Made by a program: the position numbers and the translations under genes | Notes under the pieces: model-generated | Databases searched by the model: none | What the model saw: the letters and a program-made list of their open reading frames with translations, nothing else | What the model was told of the DNA's origin: nothing | Shown: positions 1-8,132 of the stretch, one piece after another | How the letters are laid out: each line of letters opens with the position of its first letter | Numbering within the stretch: position 1 is the first letter of the stretch | From: CALBLZ01 sp041917855 | Lineage (GTDB): Bacteria; Patescibacteriota; UBA1384; CAILIB01 | Assembly (NCBI GenBank): GCA_041917855.1 | Contig: JAYRWT010000005.1 | Span: forward strand, 1 to 24,741 | Reading direction: 5' to 3' | Length of the DNA stretch: 24,741 bases

Positions 1-657
1 CACCGCCGTAGCAATCATTTGGGCCGCAAAGCTAATAACCAAGAAGAGAATCATGGGGATGTAGAGGGTTTGAGCATTGACGTAGCTTAGCACTTCTGAG
101 GTTTTACCTTCGGCCAGTGCGTCACCCACCGAGACTTTTTCTTTGGTTGTAATTGGTCGTAGTGCGGTATCGGCTCGAATACTAGAGTTTGCAGAGATAA
201 TTTGAGCGCTAAAGTAGGTGTTAATAGCTTGTAGTGCACTTTCAAGTACCAGACCGCTTTGATTCCCTGTGAAGGAAAGGCTGCGGATAATGCTGTAGCT
301 GGTTAGCTCCGGGATGCTACCGCTAGCAACTCCTAAGCCAAATCCCTTGGGGATGACCAAGGCTACAGGGGTACTCTCAGCTTTTGCTTTCTCGATTATC
401 TGTAGTTCTGGTAGCAGATCTGCACTAACAACGGTAAAATTAGCCTTTCCAAGTAGATCTTTTATGGTTGCAGATGCAGCCGAGCCGTCATCATCGATTA
501 CTAGAATGCGCTGGTTCTTTTTGGCTTTCTCTTGCTCACTACTAACAACGCCTCCGAGCGCCAGAAAAATTACAGCAATGATCACAATGGGCAACACAAT
601 CTGCCAGGTAAACAGCTCGCGCAGCTCTTTCTTTAGGAGAATGAAGAACGTTCTCAT
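1..657 (-). CDS. ABC-2 type exporter permease, NatB-like (partial, 3' end outside window)
   Basis: Membrane half of an ABC exporter; the substrate cannot be told. Translating the minus strand from the ATG at 657 gives 219 open codons to the left edge. The protein has a short basic N-terminus (MRTFFILLKKELRE), a first membrane helix at about residues 18-38, a large extracytoplasmic domain of about 150 residues (including VIDDDGSA and ALVIPKGFG), and the start of a second helix (LYIPMILFLVISFAAQM) at the edge. This is the architecture of NatB/YhaP-type ABC-2 permeases; the remaining C-terminal helices lie outside. The ATG overlaps the stop of the ATPase gene (ATGA), so the two are translationally coupled. 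A near-perfect Shine-Dalgarno lies just upstream. NatB itself exports Na+, but that function is not shown here. Confidence 0.85.
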   Translation of the reverse strand, partial: MRTFFILLKKELRELFTWQIVLPIVIIAVIFLALGGVVSSEQEKAKKNQRILVIDDDGSAASATIKDLLGKANFTVVSADLLPELQIIEKAKAESTPVALVIPKGFGLGVASGSIPELTSYSIIRSLSFTGNQSGLVLESALQAINTYFSAQIISANSSIRADTALRPITTKEKVSVGDALAEGKTSEVLSYVNAQTLYIPMILFLVISFAAQMIATAV

Positions 658-1397
658 GCTACCTCCTTTACACTCTGGCTGGTTGCCTGCAAGAATACTT
701 GCTCAAGGTTATCTGCCGTGTACTTCTTTTTGAGTGCGGCTGGAGTGCCTATGTCGTGAATACTACCTGCCGCAATCAGGCCAACCCGGTCAGAAAGGTA
801 CTCGATCTCGAGCATATTGTGGCTAGACAGAATAACGGTCATGCCGCCTTTGGCTAATTCTTTTATAGTCGTGCGAATACTCATGGCGTTAACAATGTCT
901 AATCCACTAGTAGGCTCATCCAAAATAACTAGCTTAGGATTGCACATAACTGTACGGGCGAGTAGCAGTTTGCGAGTCATACCCTTAGAGTAGGTGCTGG
1001 CTTTATCTTTGATCCTATCGCCAAGGTCAGCGAGTGCAATGCCGCGCTCAACAAATTTACTAGCCTGGTGTGAGTCGGTGGTGTACAGGTTAGCCATAAA
1101 ACGCAGGTAGGCAAGACCTGTCATGTTTTTGTACGCACCGGCTTCTTCAGGTAAGTAGCTAATTACCTCGCGTACTTTCTCGGGCTGATTAACGATAGAG
1201 AGGTTAAAAATGTCAGCTTCACCTGCGGTTGGCTTAAGCAGTGTGGCAAGCATTTTCAGTGTGGTGGACTTCCCTGCGCCATTAGGTCCAATTAAGGCAA
1301 AGATTTCACCTGCGGGCACTTCTAAGCTAATGCCGTGGACAACCTCACGCTGCCCATACTGCTTTTTTAGATTCTTTATACTGAGAGCTGGCTGCAT
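654..1397 (-). CDS. ABC transporter ATP-binding protein, NatA-like
   Basis: Cytoplasmic ATPase that drives the adjacent ABC-2 permease. The 247 residues hold the full nucleotide-binding domain: Walker A GPNGAGKST (37-45), a YLPEE segment at the Q-loop position (81-85, typical of NatA/CcmA-like exporters), signature YSKGMTRK (137-144), Walker B LVILDEPTSGLD (157-168) and the switch His in LSSH (H194). The length is short for the NatA family, whose members often run to about 300 residues, so the C-terminal extension is small. The start ATG lies 6 nt after an extended -10, so the message is probably leaderless. The stop overlaps the permease ATG by 4 nt. It belongs to the drug/Na+/lantibiotic export class, but the cargo is unknown. 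Confidence 0.93.
   Translation of the reverse strand: MQPALSIKNLKKQYGQREVVHGISLEVPAGEIFALIGPNGAGKSTTLKMLATLLKPTAGEADIFNLSIVNQPEKVREVISYLPEEAGAYKNMTGLAYLRFMANLYTTDSHQASKFVERGIALADLGDRIKDKASTYSKGMTRKLLLARTVMCNPKLVILDEPTSGLDIVNAMSIRTTIKELAKGGMTVILSSHNMLEIEYLSDRVGLIAAGSIHDIGTPAALKKKYTADNLEQVFLQATSQSVKEVA
661..669 (-). promoter_or_regulatory. Strong Shine-Dalgarno for the permease gene
   Basis: The minus strand reads AAAGGAGGT, then three bases, then the ATG at 657. It lies inside the last codons of the upstream ATPase gene. It contrasts with the leaderless first genes of this window and fixes the permease start. Confidence 0.8.
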
Positions 1398-1403
1398 ACA
1401 CCA

Positions 1404-1412
1404 AGTATAGCA
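1404..1412 (-). promoter_or_regulatory. Extended -10 promoter of the ABC exporter operon
   Basis: The minus strand reads TGC-TATACT (hexamer 1409..1404), followed by exactly 6 nt and the ATG at 1397. No -35 is recognisable at 17 nt. The spacing places transcription start at the A of the start codon. Confidence 0.6.
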
Positions 1413-1487
1413 AAGAGCGCGCCTGAGGGCTTGTGGTCACGGTGCAGGTAGTAGTCTCGAGCAAAGTAACTAAACAGATGGCTACAT

Positions 1488-2417
1488 TTAGTAGCTGGAA
1501 GCAGTCCGCATGCGGGCGAGTAGTTTTGGCACGCTTACTTGGTTGGTAATCGCGATGCGTGGAATGAGTAGCAGGTCATCGCTGCCAGTTGCCGATGGCG
1601 GGTCAGTCGTTACAGCCGTAGTATAGCCAGCATCTCGAACGAGCTGCACTGTTACAGGTGAATGCCCACCAAATGGGTAGCAAAAATCGTTGATAGAGGT
1701 TCCGAGTAGGTCTTCTAATCGGTGCTTACTCGTTTTAATCTGATCAGACGCCACGTTAACAGGTACTTTGGTTAGGTCTACGTGGTTAAGGGTGTGCGAG
1801 CCAATGATCATGCCTGCATCCTGCATCTCCTTTATCTGAGGCTTGGTCAGGTAACCAGGTGTACCAATAAACTCGCTAATTACATAGAATGTTGCGGTAA
1901 AATTGTATTTTTTAAGTATTGGAAAAGCAGCGCTATAGGCGTTATCGTAGCCGTCATCAAAGGTAATTAGGAAAGCTTTTTTGTCATTCCCACGCGCGCT
2001 GTAGTCCGAAGGTGTAATTGATCGGTACTGCGCCTCGGATAGTGTCTTCATTTGTTGTTCGAAAAGAGCGGGGGAAACTGAGCCATAGTAGCCAACTCTA
2101 TCTTTGAGGTCGGTAAAATCACGGATGTGATGATACTCAAGGGTAGGCACAAAGCTATGCTTGCGTACCTGGTTTCTCGTAGGTGCTGTGGTCTCAACTG
2201 GTAGGGTGCTGGGTATAAGCACGGGTGTTGGGGCAGACGTTGCCGCCACAAGACCATCTTTCGAGGATGTAGTAGGTTTGCTTACTGCGTGTAAGTCCTG
2301 ACCGTCTAATGGTTCACTAGTGATAGCGTGCCTGTAGTAACTGTAGGCTCCAATACCAATGGTTAGGCTAAAGAGAACAAAAATACTTGCGGCAGTAAAA
2401 AAAGAAAATTTCTTCAC
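1488..2417 (-). CDS. Membrane-anchored polysaccharide deacetylase (NodB/CE4 family)
   Basis: Probably removes acetyl groups from N-acetylated sugars of peptidoglycan or surface glycan, outside the membrane. The 309 residues begin with a short basic segment and one helix (about 8-28), then a Ser/Thr/Pro-rich linker (about 45-85), then the NodB domain. Seen motifs: ITFDDGYD with the catalytic Asp and metal Asp (D154/D155), the metal-binding pair SHTLNH (H208, H212), and FCYPFGGHS. The reading frame stays open upstream through a tRNA gene, so a start at 2564 is impossible. The GTG at 2417 lies 6 nt after an extended -10 and just before the hydrophobic segment, and is the chosen start. It neighbours wall genes (LCP protein, foldase) and has its own promoter. 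Confidence 0.9.
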   Translation of the reverse strand: MKKFSFFTAASIFVLFSLTIGIGAYSYYRHAITSEPLDGQDLHAVSKPTTSSKDGLVAATSAPTPVLIPSTLPVETTAPTRNQVRKHSFVPTLEYHHIRDFTDLKDRVGYYGSVSPALFEQQMKTLSEAQYRSITPSDYSARGNDKKAFLITFDDGYDNAYSAAFPILKKYNFTATFYVISEFIGTPGYLTKPQIKEMQDAGMIIGSHTLNHVDLTKVPVNVASDQIKTSKHRLEDLLGTSINDFCYPFGGHSPVTVQLVRDAGYTTAVTTDPPSATGSDDLLLIPRIAITNQVSVPKLLARMRTASSY

Positions 2418-2423
2418 GTGCGT

Positions 2424-2432
2424 AGTATAGCA
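2424..2432 (-). promoter_or_regulatory. Extended -10 promoter of the deacetylase gene
   Basis: The minus strand reads TGC-TATACT (hexamer 2429..2424), then 6 nt, then GTG at 2417. It lies immediately after the tRNA-Asp terminator, so termination of one unit and initiation of the next sit within about 40 bp. A leaderless message is implied. Confidence 0.6.
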
Positions 2433-2435
2433 AGC

Positions 2436-2464
2436 AAAACAAAAACGCCCACGTAGAGTGGACG
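2436..2464 (-). terminator. Intrinsic terminator after tRNA-Asp
   Basis: On the minus strand a 7-bp stem (CGTCCAC with GTGGGCG, one G-T pair) and a 5-nt loop are followed by TTTTTG and TTTT. It begins 9 nt beyond the encoded CCA end of tRNA-Asp. Confidence 0.75.
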
Positions 2465-2472
2465 ATTTTGTT

Positions 2473-2549
2473 TGGCGGGGACGACCGGGCTCGAACCGGC
2501 GACCTCCACAGTGACAGTGTGGCGCTCTAACCAACTGAGCTACGCCCCC
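2473..2549 (-). tRNA. tRNA-Asp (GTC), CCA encoded
   Basis: The minus strand folds into a complete cloverleaf of 77 nt including CCA. Acceptor GGGGGCG pairs with CGTCCCC, the D stem is GCTC/GAGC, the anticodon stem is CCACA/TGTGG with loop CTGTCAC (anticodon GTC), and the T arm is GCCGG-TTCGAGC-CCGGT. The discriminator G73 is the expected aspartate identity base. It lies 56 nt after the foldase gene and has its own terminator. Confidence 0.96.
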
Positions 2550-2605
2550 ATGCCATATTGGCACCTCCGTAATTTAGCGGAAAAACCAGAGTATGTCTAG
2601 GTTAG

Positions 2606-3601
2606 CTACTTTGAGCCAACGTAGAACACTACGGAGTTCTCTGTACGCAGCTTTTGTGCAAAGGCTTTTTTGCTCACATCTTCACTACCACTGCGCGCAT
2701 CAACCATAACCAGGTGCCAACCGTAGGAGGTGCGAATTGGTTCAGAAATGGTGTTGAGGGGCATGGTAAAGATTGCATCTTCAAAATCCTTAGAAAAGAC
2801 GGGTGCGTCTGAGCCGCGGTTAGTGCTCTTTAGCAGGCCTCCTTCATCACGTGAGGCTACGTCATTCGACTCCTGCTTGGCAACCTCAGCAAACTGGGTT
2901 GGCGTGCTGATCTTAGCTTTAATATCAGCAGCTTTTTTGCGAGCCGCTTCTACAGCCTCTGGTTTTGCGTTTTCATCAACACGAACGAGGATGTGGCGTA
3001 CCGTAGCAGTGGTGAGTACCTGCTGCTCTATCACGCTTTCTGGGGCAGTTTCGCGTAACCATGTTTCAAAGAGGGAGAGGTCTACGGCGTCACCGTAGTT
3101 TTCAGCCAGAAACTGCGCCATTTTATCTTTACCGCCCACGCGGTCATAGATCGTCTTTAATTCACCATCAATAGCCCGAACGTCAACAAAAATTTTACGA
3201 TCTTCAAGAGCCTTAGCAAAGAGTATGCGTGTAGCAAGTTCATTAATCACAAAGTCCTCGGTTTCTTTATTGGTAACCGTTAGGCCGTGTTTTTCTGTGT
3301 AGAACATGCGCGCTGCCACCTCTGTGCGGAAGCGACTAAGACTGATAGTTTTTCCTGCCACCCTTGCTGCAGGGTAGGGGTAGATGCGTTCTGCAAAGTG
3401 GGTGAGTGTGTTGGTGGTGTGCTTGCTATAGATGTACACGGCAGCAGTTGCGACAACTGCGATGTATGCAAAGGCAAGGCCGCCAGCAATCCAGTATGCT
3501 GCCTTCATTATTGGGTGGCGCCAGGGAATACGACGGCGCCACTCGGGTATGCCGCGGAAGAATTTCCATACGGGTTTGGCTAGGAATGTTCGCTTGGCCA
3601 T
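2606..3601 (-). CDS. Membrane-anchored peptidyl-prolyl isomerase, parvulin (PpiC/SurA-like)
   Basis: Folding factor for exported proteins, acting on the outer face of the membrane. The 331 residues show a basic cytoplasmic N-terminus, one membrane helix (about 33-55, WIAGGLAFAYIAVVATAAVYIY), a helical SurA-N/trigger-factor-like segment (about 80-185) and a C-terminal rotamase domain starting at VRHILVRVDE. The rotamase region shows typical parvulin landmarks: FAEVAKQESND, GGLL, FEDAIFTMPLNTISEPIRTSYGWHLVMV. The gene starts 2 nt after the stop of the LCP gene, so both are co-transcribed. No Shine-Dalgarno is visible, so coupling to upstream translation is likely. PrsA-like foldases next to wall ligases are functionally sensible because LCP enzymes fold outside the membrane. 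Confidence 0.9.
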   Translation of the reverse strand: MAKRTFLAKPVWKFFRGIPEWRRRIPWRHPIMKAAYWIAGGLAFAYIAVVATAAVYIYSKHTTNTLTHFAERIYPYPAARVAGKTISLSRFRTEVAARMFYTEKHGLTVTNKETEDFVINELATRILFAKALEDRKIFVDVRAIDGELKTIYDRVGGKDKMAQFLAENYGDAVDLSLFETWLRETAPESVIEQQVLTTATVRHILVRVDENAKPEAVEAARKKAADIKAKISTPTQFAEVAKQESNDVASRDEGGLLKSTNRGSDAPVFSKDFEDAIFTMPLNTISEPIRTSYGWHLVMVDARSGSEDVSKKAFAQKLRTENSVVFYVGSK

Positions 3602-3603
3602 GC

Positions 3604-5043
3604 TTACTTTTTACTTGGGCTATAGAGTAACTCAAAATCACTTTCAGATTTGAGAGGGTTGCCGTTGTTTGGAGTGAGGCTAAAGTAGGTACTAAGGTAG
3701 TTTGCTGAGAACGGTTTATCCGCCTTCTTGTAGAGAACAGTTTTACCAGTTTGTAGTGACTTGCTCGGAGTGGTAGTGCTCAAACTGGCACGGTAGCCAA
3801 AGTCATTTAGCAAGGCAACCATTTCTTGTAACTGCTTGCTCGTAGCACTTCCACCGTTTGCAACGGTAATGGTTGGTTGCTCAAGACCAATGATAGGATC
3901 AGGTGCCTGCTTGCGGTACCAGCGTTGAATGGCTGTGTAGATGCCATCCCCCTCTGCAGGGTAGGAGATGTAGCCTAGCTGATTGCTGCCGTCGGTGAGT
4001 AGCCCAAGCTCAGTGCTTGTGTCGAGCACAAAAGATTTGCGGTTTTCGGCGGAAACTCTGTTGTAAATCTCAAAAACCTTGCGCAGTGAATCCACTGACA
4101 TGTCAGTTTTAATATTCTTACCAAGCGCATTCATAATGCTGTTCAGTTTTACAGGGTTGCTCAGCACACCAGCGGAGAGGGCTTTTGTGCGTAGAGCTTC
4201 GAGCACTAGCTGTTGCCGGGCAGAACGGCCATAGTCACTGTCAGCATGACGGCTGCGGGTGTAGCGCAGCGCGGTGCGTCCATCCATGTTCTGCAAACCC
4301 TTTTTTACGGTGAATGGTTCGTAGCCAAAACCCTTTTCAGCTGGAAATTCAGGGTCGGTGAACCCCTTTGGTACATCTACCTGGATGCCTCCTACGGCAT
4401 CAACCAGCTCTTTAAGGCCGGCAAAATTTGTCAGTACGAAGTACGAAATTGGTGTACCTAGTATTTCGCCTACTGCATCTTTTTCTGCTTGCGCACCGCT
4501 CCCTGCTTTCTGCATTTCAGCAAACTTGTAGGTTCCGTTTAGCTTGTGGCTCCTCCCCTTCATGTAGAAATCGCGAGGCACTGAGACAATCGTTGATTTG
4601 TTGGTAATGGGGTCAATCGATAGCAGCTGCATAGAATCGGTTAAGCCAACTTCGCCACTTGTGGCGTCCATACCCAGCATAAGGATAGTGATCCTACCTT
4701 CGCCAATTCGCGTAAAGTCGGCGGGATTTAACTGATCAATTCCCTTCTCACCATTGTAGGTAAGTAAGGCGGTCTTTTCTGTGGTATTAGCCACAACAAT
4801 TTGACTGGTGAATGACGAGTACCGCCAGTAGCCAAATCCAAAAAGTGCTACCAGCGTAACGAGCACAACTGTGCCAATTTTACGACGACGGCTCCATGGT
4901 TTACGTGGTGTAAGTGCTCCAGGTAGCGGTTTGGCAGCTTGAGCAGGTGGTAGTTGGTTGGGCACCGCACGGAGTGGGAGCTTGTCGGTGCCACTTGATC
5001 GGTACGGCGAGCTACTACGGTGGATAGGCTCAGGGTTAATCAT
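3604..5043 (-). CDS. LytR-CpsA-Psr (LCP) family wall-polymer transferase
   Basis: Family members transfer undecaprenyl-phosphate-linked glycopolymers to the wall. The 479 residues comprise a Pro-rich cytoplasmic N-terminus, one helix (about 55-75), the LCP catalytic domain (about 105-310) and a C-terminal LytR_C domain (about 385-460, from TITVANGG). Seen LCP landmarks: LMLGMD, TDSMQLLSIDP, SVPRDFY, KLNGTYKF and the Arg-rich RYTRSRHADSDYGRSARQQ, which carry the Asp and Arg residues that bind metal and pyrophosphate in characterised LCP proteins. The start is placed 8 nt after a TATAGT hexamer. The next gene (foldase) follows after 2 nt. The acceptor polymer in this organism is unknown. Confidence 0.94.
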   Translation of the reverse strand: MINPEPIHRSSSPYRSSGTDKLPLRAVPNQLPPAQAAKPLPGALTPRKPWSRRRKIGTVVLVTLVALFGFGYWRYSSFTSQIVVANTTEKTALLTYNGEKGIDQLNPADFTRIGEGRITILMLGMDATSGEVGLTDSMQLLSIDPITNKSTIVSVPRDFYMKGRSHKLNGTYKFAEMQKAGSGAQAEKDAVGEILGTPISYFVLTNFAGLKELVDAVGGIQVDVPKGFTDPEFPAEKGFGYEPFTVKKGLQNMDGRTALRYTRSRHADSDYGRSARQQLVLEALRTKALSAGVLSNPVKLNSIMNALGKNIKTDMSVDSLRKVFEIYNRVSAENRKSFVLDTSTELGLLTDGSNQLGYISYPAEGDGIYTAIQRWYRKQAPDPIIGLEQPTITVANGGSATSKQLQEMVALLNDFGYRASLSTTTPSKSLQTGKTVLYKKADKPFSANYLSTYFSLTPNNGNPLKSESDFELLYSPSKK

Positions 5044-5051
5044 TACTCTGT

Positions 5052-5057
5052 ACTATA
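5052..5057 (-). promoter_or_regulatory. -10 hexamer of the LCP-foldase operon
   Basis: The minus strand reads TATAGT, 8 nt before the ATG at 5043. It lacks the TGn extension seen elsewhere. A leader of about 2 nt or none is implied. Confidence 0.45.
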
Positions 5058-5087
5058 CTGTTTTTTGATCTGTGGCACAAACCTAAT

Positions 5088-6176
5088 CTAAAGAATGAGC
5101 ATGGCATCGCCAAACGAGAAAAACCTATAGCGTTGGCTGATTGCTTCGGCGTAGAGCTGCTGGGTACGTGCTATAGCTTCTTGTGGTGACAGTGTAATCT
5201 GACGGTCGCTACTATGACTTATAAAGGTTGCAATCAAAACCAAAAGCGACGACTCAGGTAGGTGAAAATTAGTTAGCAGATGATTAGCAGTGGCTATCTG
5301 TTTTCCGGGATGTAAAAAGATATTTGTGGGCTGTGTGCCGGCGAGTAATTTGCTGCCTTGCCAGTGCCCCTCGAGTGTGCGCAGGCTTGTGGTGCCAACG
5401 GCGAGGAGGCTCTTATTCTGTGCAATGACCTGACTGAGGGTAGTGGCAGTAGTATCCTCGATTGTTGTGATCTCCGTGTGAAGTTGATTATCTTCAATCG
5501 TATCGGCACGTAGTGGGAGGAAGGTGCCGAGTCCCACATGCAAGGTAACCTCATGCCAGCTGTGCCCAGCATCACGCAAGTCTAGCTGTAGCTCTGGAGT
5601 AATATGCAGGCCTGCCGTAGGCGCAGCACTTGATCCAATTGGACCCGCGTAAATAGTTTGGTAGCGTTCATCACTACTGCCTCGTTCGGTAATATAAGGT
5701 GGTAATGGGATCTCGCCAGTTGCCTCCAGTGCTTCGTCTATAGACTCTACACCAGTAAACACTAGGGTGAATGTAGTCATAGCCGGGCTGCTCTCAATAC
5801 TTTCTACTGTGGCGTGTAATGCCGTTAGATCACCAGTGGGGGTAGTAATCAAAAAAGAATCCCCAATCTTTGGTGCACTCCCCCGTACCATACAGCTGAA
5901 ACTACCAGTAGTTGGTCGTGGTTCTAATACAAAGATTTCATATGTCTTACCGTTCTCTTGGTGTCGCGCATAGTGACGCGCTTTTCGCACCTTGCTGTTG
6001 TTCACTACTACCGCAGTTTCTGCGGGCAAGAACTGAGCAAGATCACGCACCGTGGCGTGACTAATACTGTCTGAGGCGCGATTATACACAAAAAGACGAG
6101 CGCTATCACGCGGTTCAGCTGGCGTTTGGGCGATCAGCTCGGAGGGAAGATCGTAGCAAAAATCAGCGAGGTGCAT
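5088..6176 (-). CDS. queA: S-adenosylmethionine:tRNA ribosyltransferase-isomerase
   Basis: Transfers and isomerises the ribosyl part of SAM onto preQ1 at tRNA position 34, giving epoxyqueuosine. The 362 residues match the usual QueA length (about 350). Diagnostic motifs read directly: LIAQTPAEPRDSARL near the N-terminus, SAAPTAGLHITPE, HVGLGTFLPL, VGTTSLRTLE and LLTNFHLPESSLL. The ATG at 6176 (MHLADFCYDLP) is preferred over one at 6200, because QueA proteins begin at this motif and the longer form would overlap the upstream gene by 38 nt instead of 14. It lies downstream of ruvB, a common ruvB-queA neighbourhood in bacteria, here interrupted by two membrane-protein genes. No tgt, queC-F or queG gene is in the window. 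Confidence 0.96.
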   Translation of the reverse strand: MHLADFCYDLPSELIAQTPAEPRDSARLFVYNRASDSISHATVRDLAQFLPAETAVVVNNSKVRKARHYARHQENGKTYEIFVLEPRPTTGSFSCMVRGSAPKIGDSFLITTPTGDLTALHATVESIESSPAMTTFTLVFTGVESIDEALEATGEIPLPPYITERGSSDERYQTIYAGPIGSSAAPTAGLHITPELQLDLRDAGHSWHEVTLHVGLGTFLPLRADTIEDNQLHTEITTIEDTTATTLSQVIAQNKSLLAVGTTSLRTLEGHWQGSKLLAGTQPTNIFLHPGKQIATANHLLTNFHLPESSLLVLIATFISHSSDRQITLSPQEAIARTQQLYAEAISQRYRFFSFGDAMLIL

Positions 6177-6867
6177 TCCGTTGCGGAGAAAATGTGCCAC
6201 TGTTCATCAGTCGCTGGCGACGTGGATCATCGGTCATGATTGCACCAGCTTCACGCAATTCATCCATGCTACGAACCTTAGCGTTGTTAATCACGCCAAT
6301 AATTTCACTTTCTGGGATACGCTCATGTTGCAATCTTCCATCCTTGGCTTGCTTGGATAGGTCGTTAATGATGCTTACTATCTCACGTGGGTGGGGGAAG
6401 TTGGTGAGAATAAAATTCTCACTGGCTCCAGCTGTTTGCACAGTGACATTGCCAAAATCCAGGAAGGTCTGGAAAAAGCTAGAGACAACCGAATTGGCAT
6501 CCTCTACGTCCTCAAGGTTAAGCTCGGAAATTTTTCGGTAAAAGAGTGATTCGTGACGAATGCTCACCAACCGTCTATCAGTAACGATTAGGATATCCAG
6601 ATAGTTATCAAGGATATATACCAGAAAAACAATGGCACAAACCAACTGCATCAGGCCAATGACTATCACTGCAGTATTAGTTCCTGCATCACCCAGGCTA
6701 TTGGCGAGCATGCCTTGGCTAAATGAGTACTGAAAAAAGAGGCTTGCGATAAAAATCAGCGCGAACATAAAACTACCCGAAAGGTAGTTAAAGTAGTGTG
6801 GTCGCAAAAATATATATACAGCCTCGTTTCGCTCTTTACCTGGGAATGATGAGGCAATCTCCAGCAT
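6163..6867 (-). CDS. Membrane protein with bacterial PH domain
   Basis: No specific function is recognised. The 234 residues have two membrane helices (about 32-50 and 65-88) followed by a bacterial Pleckstrin-homology-like domain: DRRLVSIRHESLFYRKISELNLEDVEDANSV fits the bPH pattern (ITDRRL, then a strand turn and a V-E/D-D helix), continuing to about residue 165 and a charged C-terminal tail. The start ATG shares one base with the stop of the upstream 81-residue gene (TAATG), and its end overlaps queA, so the three are one transcription unit. Such PH proteins are common in small-genome bacteria, but their ligand is not established. Confidence 0.8.
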   Translation of the reverse strand: MLEIASSFPGKERNEAVYIFLRPHYFNYLSGSFMFALIFIASLFFQYSFSQGMLANSLGDAGTNTAVIVIGLMQLVCAIVFLVYILDNYLDILIVTDRRLVSIRHESLFYRKISELNLEDVEDANSVVSSFFQTFLDFGNVTVQTAGASENFILTNFPHPREIVSIINDLSKQAKDGRLQHERIPESEIIGVINNAKVRSMDELREAGAIMTDDPRRQRLMNSGTFSPQRNAPR

Positions 6868-7112
6868 TAGAACCCACTAAAATTAAACAAGCTATCTTGT
6901 TGCTGCTGTGCATTTATTGCTGTGATTGGACGCATGAGTGAAAGGGTGGCGATCATACTGATAGCGCAAAGGCCCAGAAAGATACCGACAAAGGCGACGG
7001 TGTTATCGCCCCTAAACCTATAACGTAGGAAGTTCAAGATGACGATAAAGGCAAGGATGCCGAGCAAGAATATCCCGATCAGGTAGCCAAGAATGAAGTA
7101 CCAGCTGCTCAT
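6867..7112 (-). CDS. Small two-helix membrane protein, function unknown
   Basis: The family is not recognised. The 81 residues contain two hydrophobic segments (about 5-28 and 41-59) separated by a short basic turn (RYRFRGD), then a Gln-rich polar tail. The reading frame is supported by its translational overlap with the PH-domain gene and by an extended -10 located exactly 6 nt upstream of its ATG. It probably works with the PH protein in the membrane; this is inferred only from their overlap. Confidence 0.65.
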   Translation of the reverse strand: MSSWYFILGYLIGIFLLGILAFIVILNFLRYRFRGDNTVAFVGIFLGLCAISMIATLSLMRPITAINAQQQQDSLFNFSGF

Positions 7113-7118
7113 GTACTG

Positions 7119-7127
7119 AGTATAGCA
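7119..7127 (-). promoter_or_regulatory. Extended -10 promoter between ruvB and the small membrane protein
   Basis: The minus strand reads TGC-TATACT (hexamer 7124..7119), then 6 nt, then the ATG at 7112. It begins immediately after the ruvB stop codon (7130..7128), so the downstream genes including queA can be transcribed apart from ruvB. Confidence 0.6.
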
Positions 7128-8126
7128 CTAGGTGAGCGGTAAACCCAGGTGGGAACGCGCTAGCGGAGTTACTACCCGACCACGAGGAGTGCGATCAAGA
7201 AATCCAATACGTAGTAGGTAAGGCTCGATTACATCCTCCAGTGTTTCAGGTTCTTCGCCGGTAGCAGCGGCCAGTGTCTCTAGTCCTACAGGTCCACCGT
7301 TAAACTGATTTGTGATTGTGGTGAGCACAAGGCGATCTGTGCTGTCTAAGCCAAGTGGGTCAATCTCCAATTGATCAAGAGCGTGGATTGCGAGATTCAA
7401 GTCAATTACAGATTTCCCGGCAACGGCGGCATAATCACGCACTCTACGCAAAAGTCGATTGGCAACACGCGGTGTGCGTCGTGCCCTGCCGGCAATATGC
7501 ATGAGGGCTTCATCTGCCACACTAATCTCTAGAATCTTGGAGGCGCGCAGAAGAATAGAGGCAATCTCCTCATCGCTGTAGTACTCCAGGCGATGCACAA
7601 TGCCAAACCTGTCGCGTAGTGGGTGTGAGAGTGCTCCTGCCCGGGTAGTTGCTCCAACCAGGGTAAAGCGCGGCAGATCAATCCGAACAGAGCGTGCTCC
7701 AGGTCCTTTACCCAGAATAATATCAAGCGCATAGTCTTCCATTGCCGGGTAAAGAGTTTCCTCTACCGTGCGATTTAGACGGTGGATTTCGTCAATAAAC
7801 AGTATGTCGCCTTCCTGTAGGTTCGTCAGGATTGCGGCTAAATCACCAGCACGAGTGATTGCTGGCCCGGCTGTTACCCGAACGCTACTACCCATTTCAT
7901 GCGCAATAATGTGGGCTAGCGAGGTTTTACCTAAGCCGGGTGGGCCGTAAAATAACAGGTGGTCAATGCTCTGCTTACGACTCTTTGCGGCTGTTACAGC
8001 CACGCGAATACTCTCTTTAATTCGTTCCTGTCCTACGTAGTCAGTGAGACTACTTGGGCGAAGGGAGAGGTCGGCACTTTCTTCCTGGACGGATGCCTCT
8101 GGGGAGAGTACAGAATCTAGTTGCAT
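7128..8126 (-). CDS. ruvB: Holliday junction branch migration ATPase RuvB
   Basis: Hexameric AAA+ motor that drives branch migration of Holliday junctions with RuvA. The 332 residues are full length. Seen: LRPSSLTDYVGQ at the N-terminus, Walker A GPPGLGKT (61-68), Walker B with DEIH (112-115), sensor 1 GATTRAG (158-164), the arginine-finger region LRDRFG (170-175), and the C-terminal winged-helix signature FLDRTPRGR. The ATG at 8126 is chosen because it lies 6 nt after an extended -10; another ATG at 8130 is out of frame. ruvA and ruvC are not in the window. The gene has its own promoter, and another follows its stop codon directly. Confidence 0.97.
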   Translation of the reverse strand: MQLDSVLSPEASVQEESADLSLRPSSLTDYVGQERIKESIRVAVTAAKSRKQSIDHLLFYGPPGLGKTSLAHIIAHEMGSSVRVTAGPAITRAGDLAAILTNLQEGDILFIDEIHRLNRTVEETLYPAMEDYALDIILGKGPGARSVRIDLPRFTLVGATTRAGALSHPLRDRFGIVHRLEYYSDEEIASILLRASKILEISVADEALMHIAGRARRTPRVANRLLRRVRDYAAVAGKSVIDLNLAIHALDQLEIDPLGLDSTDRLVLTTITNQFNGGPVGLETLAAATGEEPETLEDVIEPYLLRIGFLDRTPRGRVVTPLARSHLGLPLT

Positions 8127-8132
8127 GCATTG

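Noticed and set aside
314..733. 139-codon plus-strand frame opposite the ABC permease
   Set aside because: It is the antisense shadow of a well-supported membrane protein gene with coupled start and Shine-Dalgarno.
2418..2564. N-terminal extension of the deacetylase frame to an ATG at 2564
   Set aside because: The extension runs through the complete tRNA-Asp gene and its terminator; the GTG at 2417 follows an extended -10 and precedes the hydrophobic anchor.
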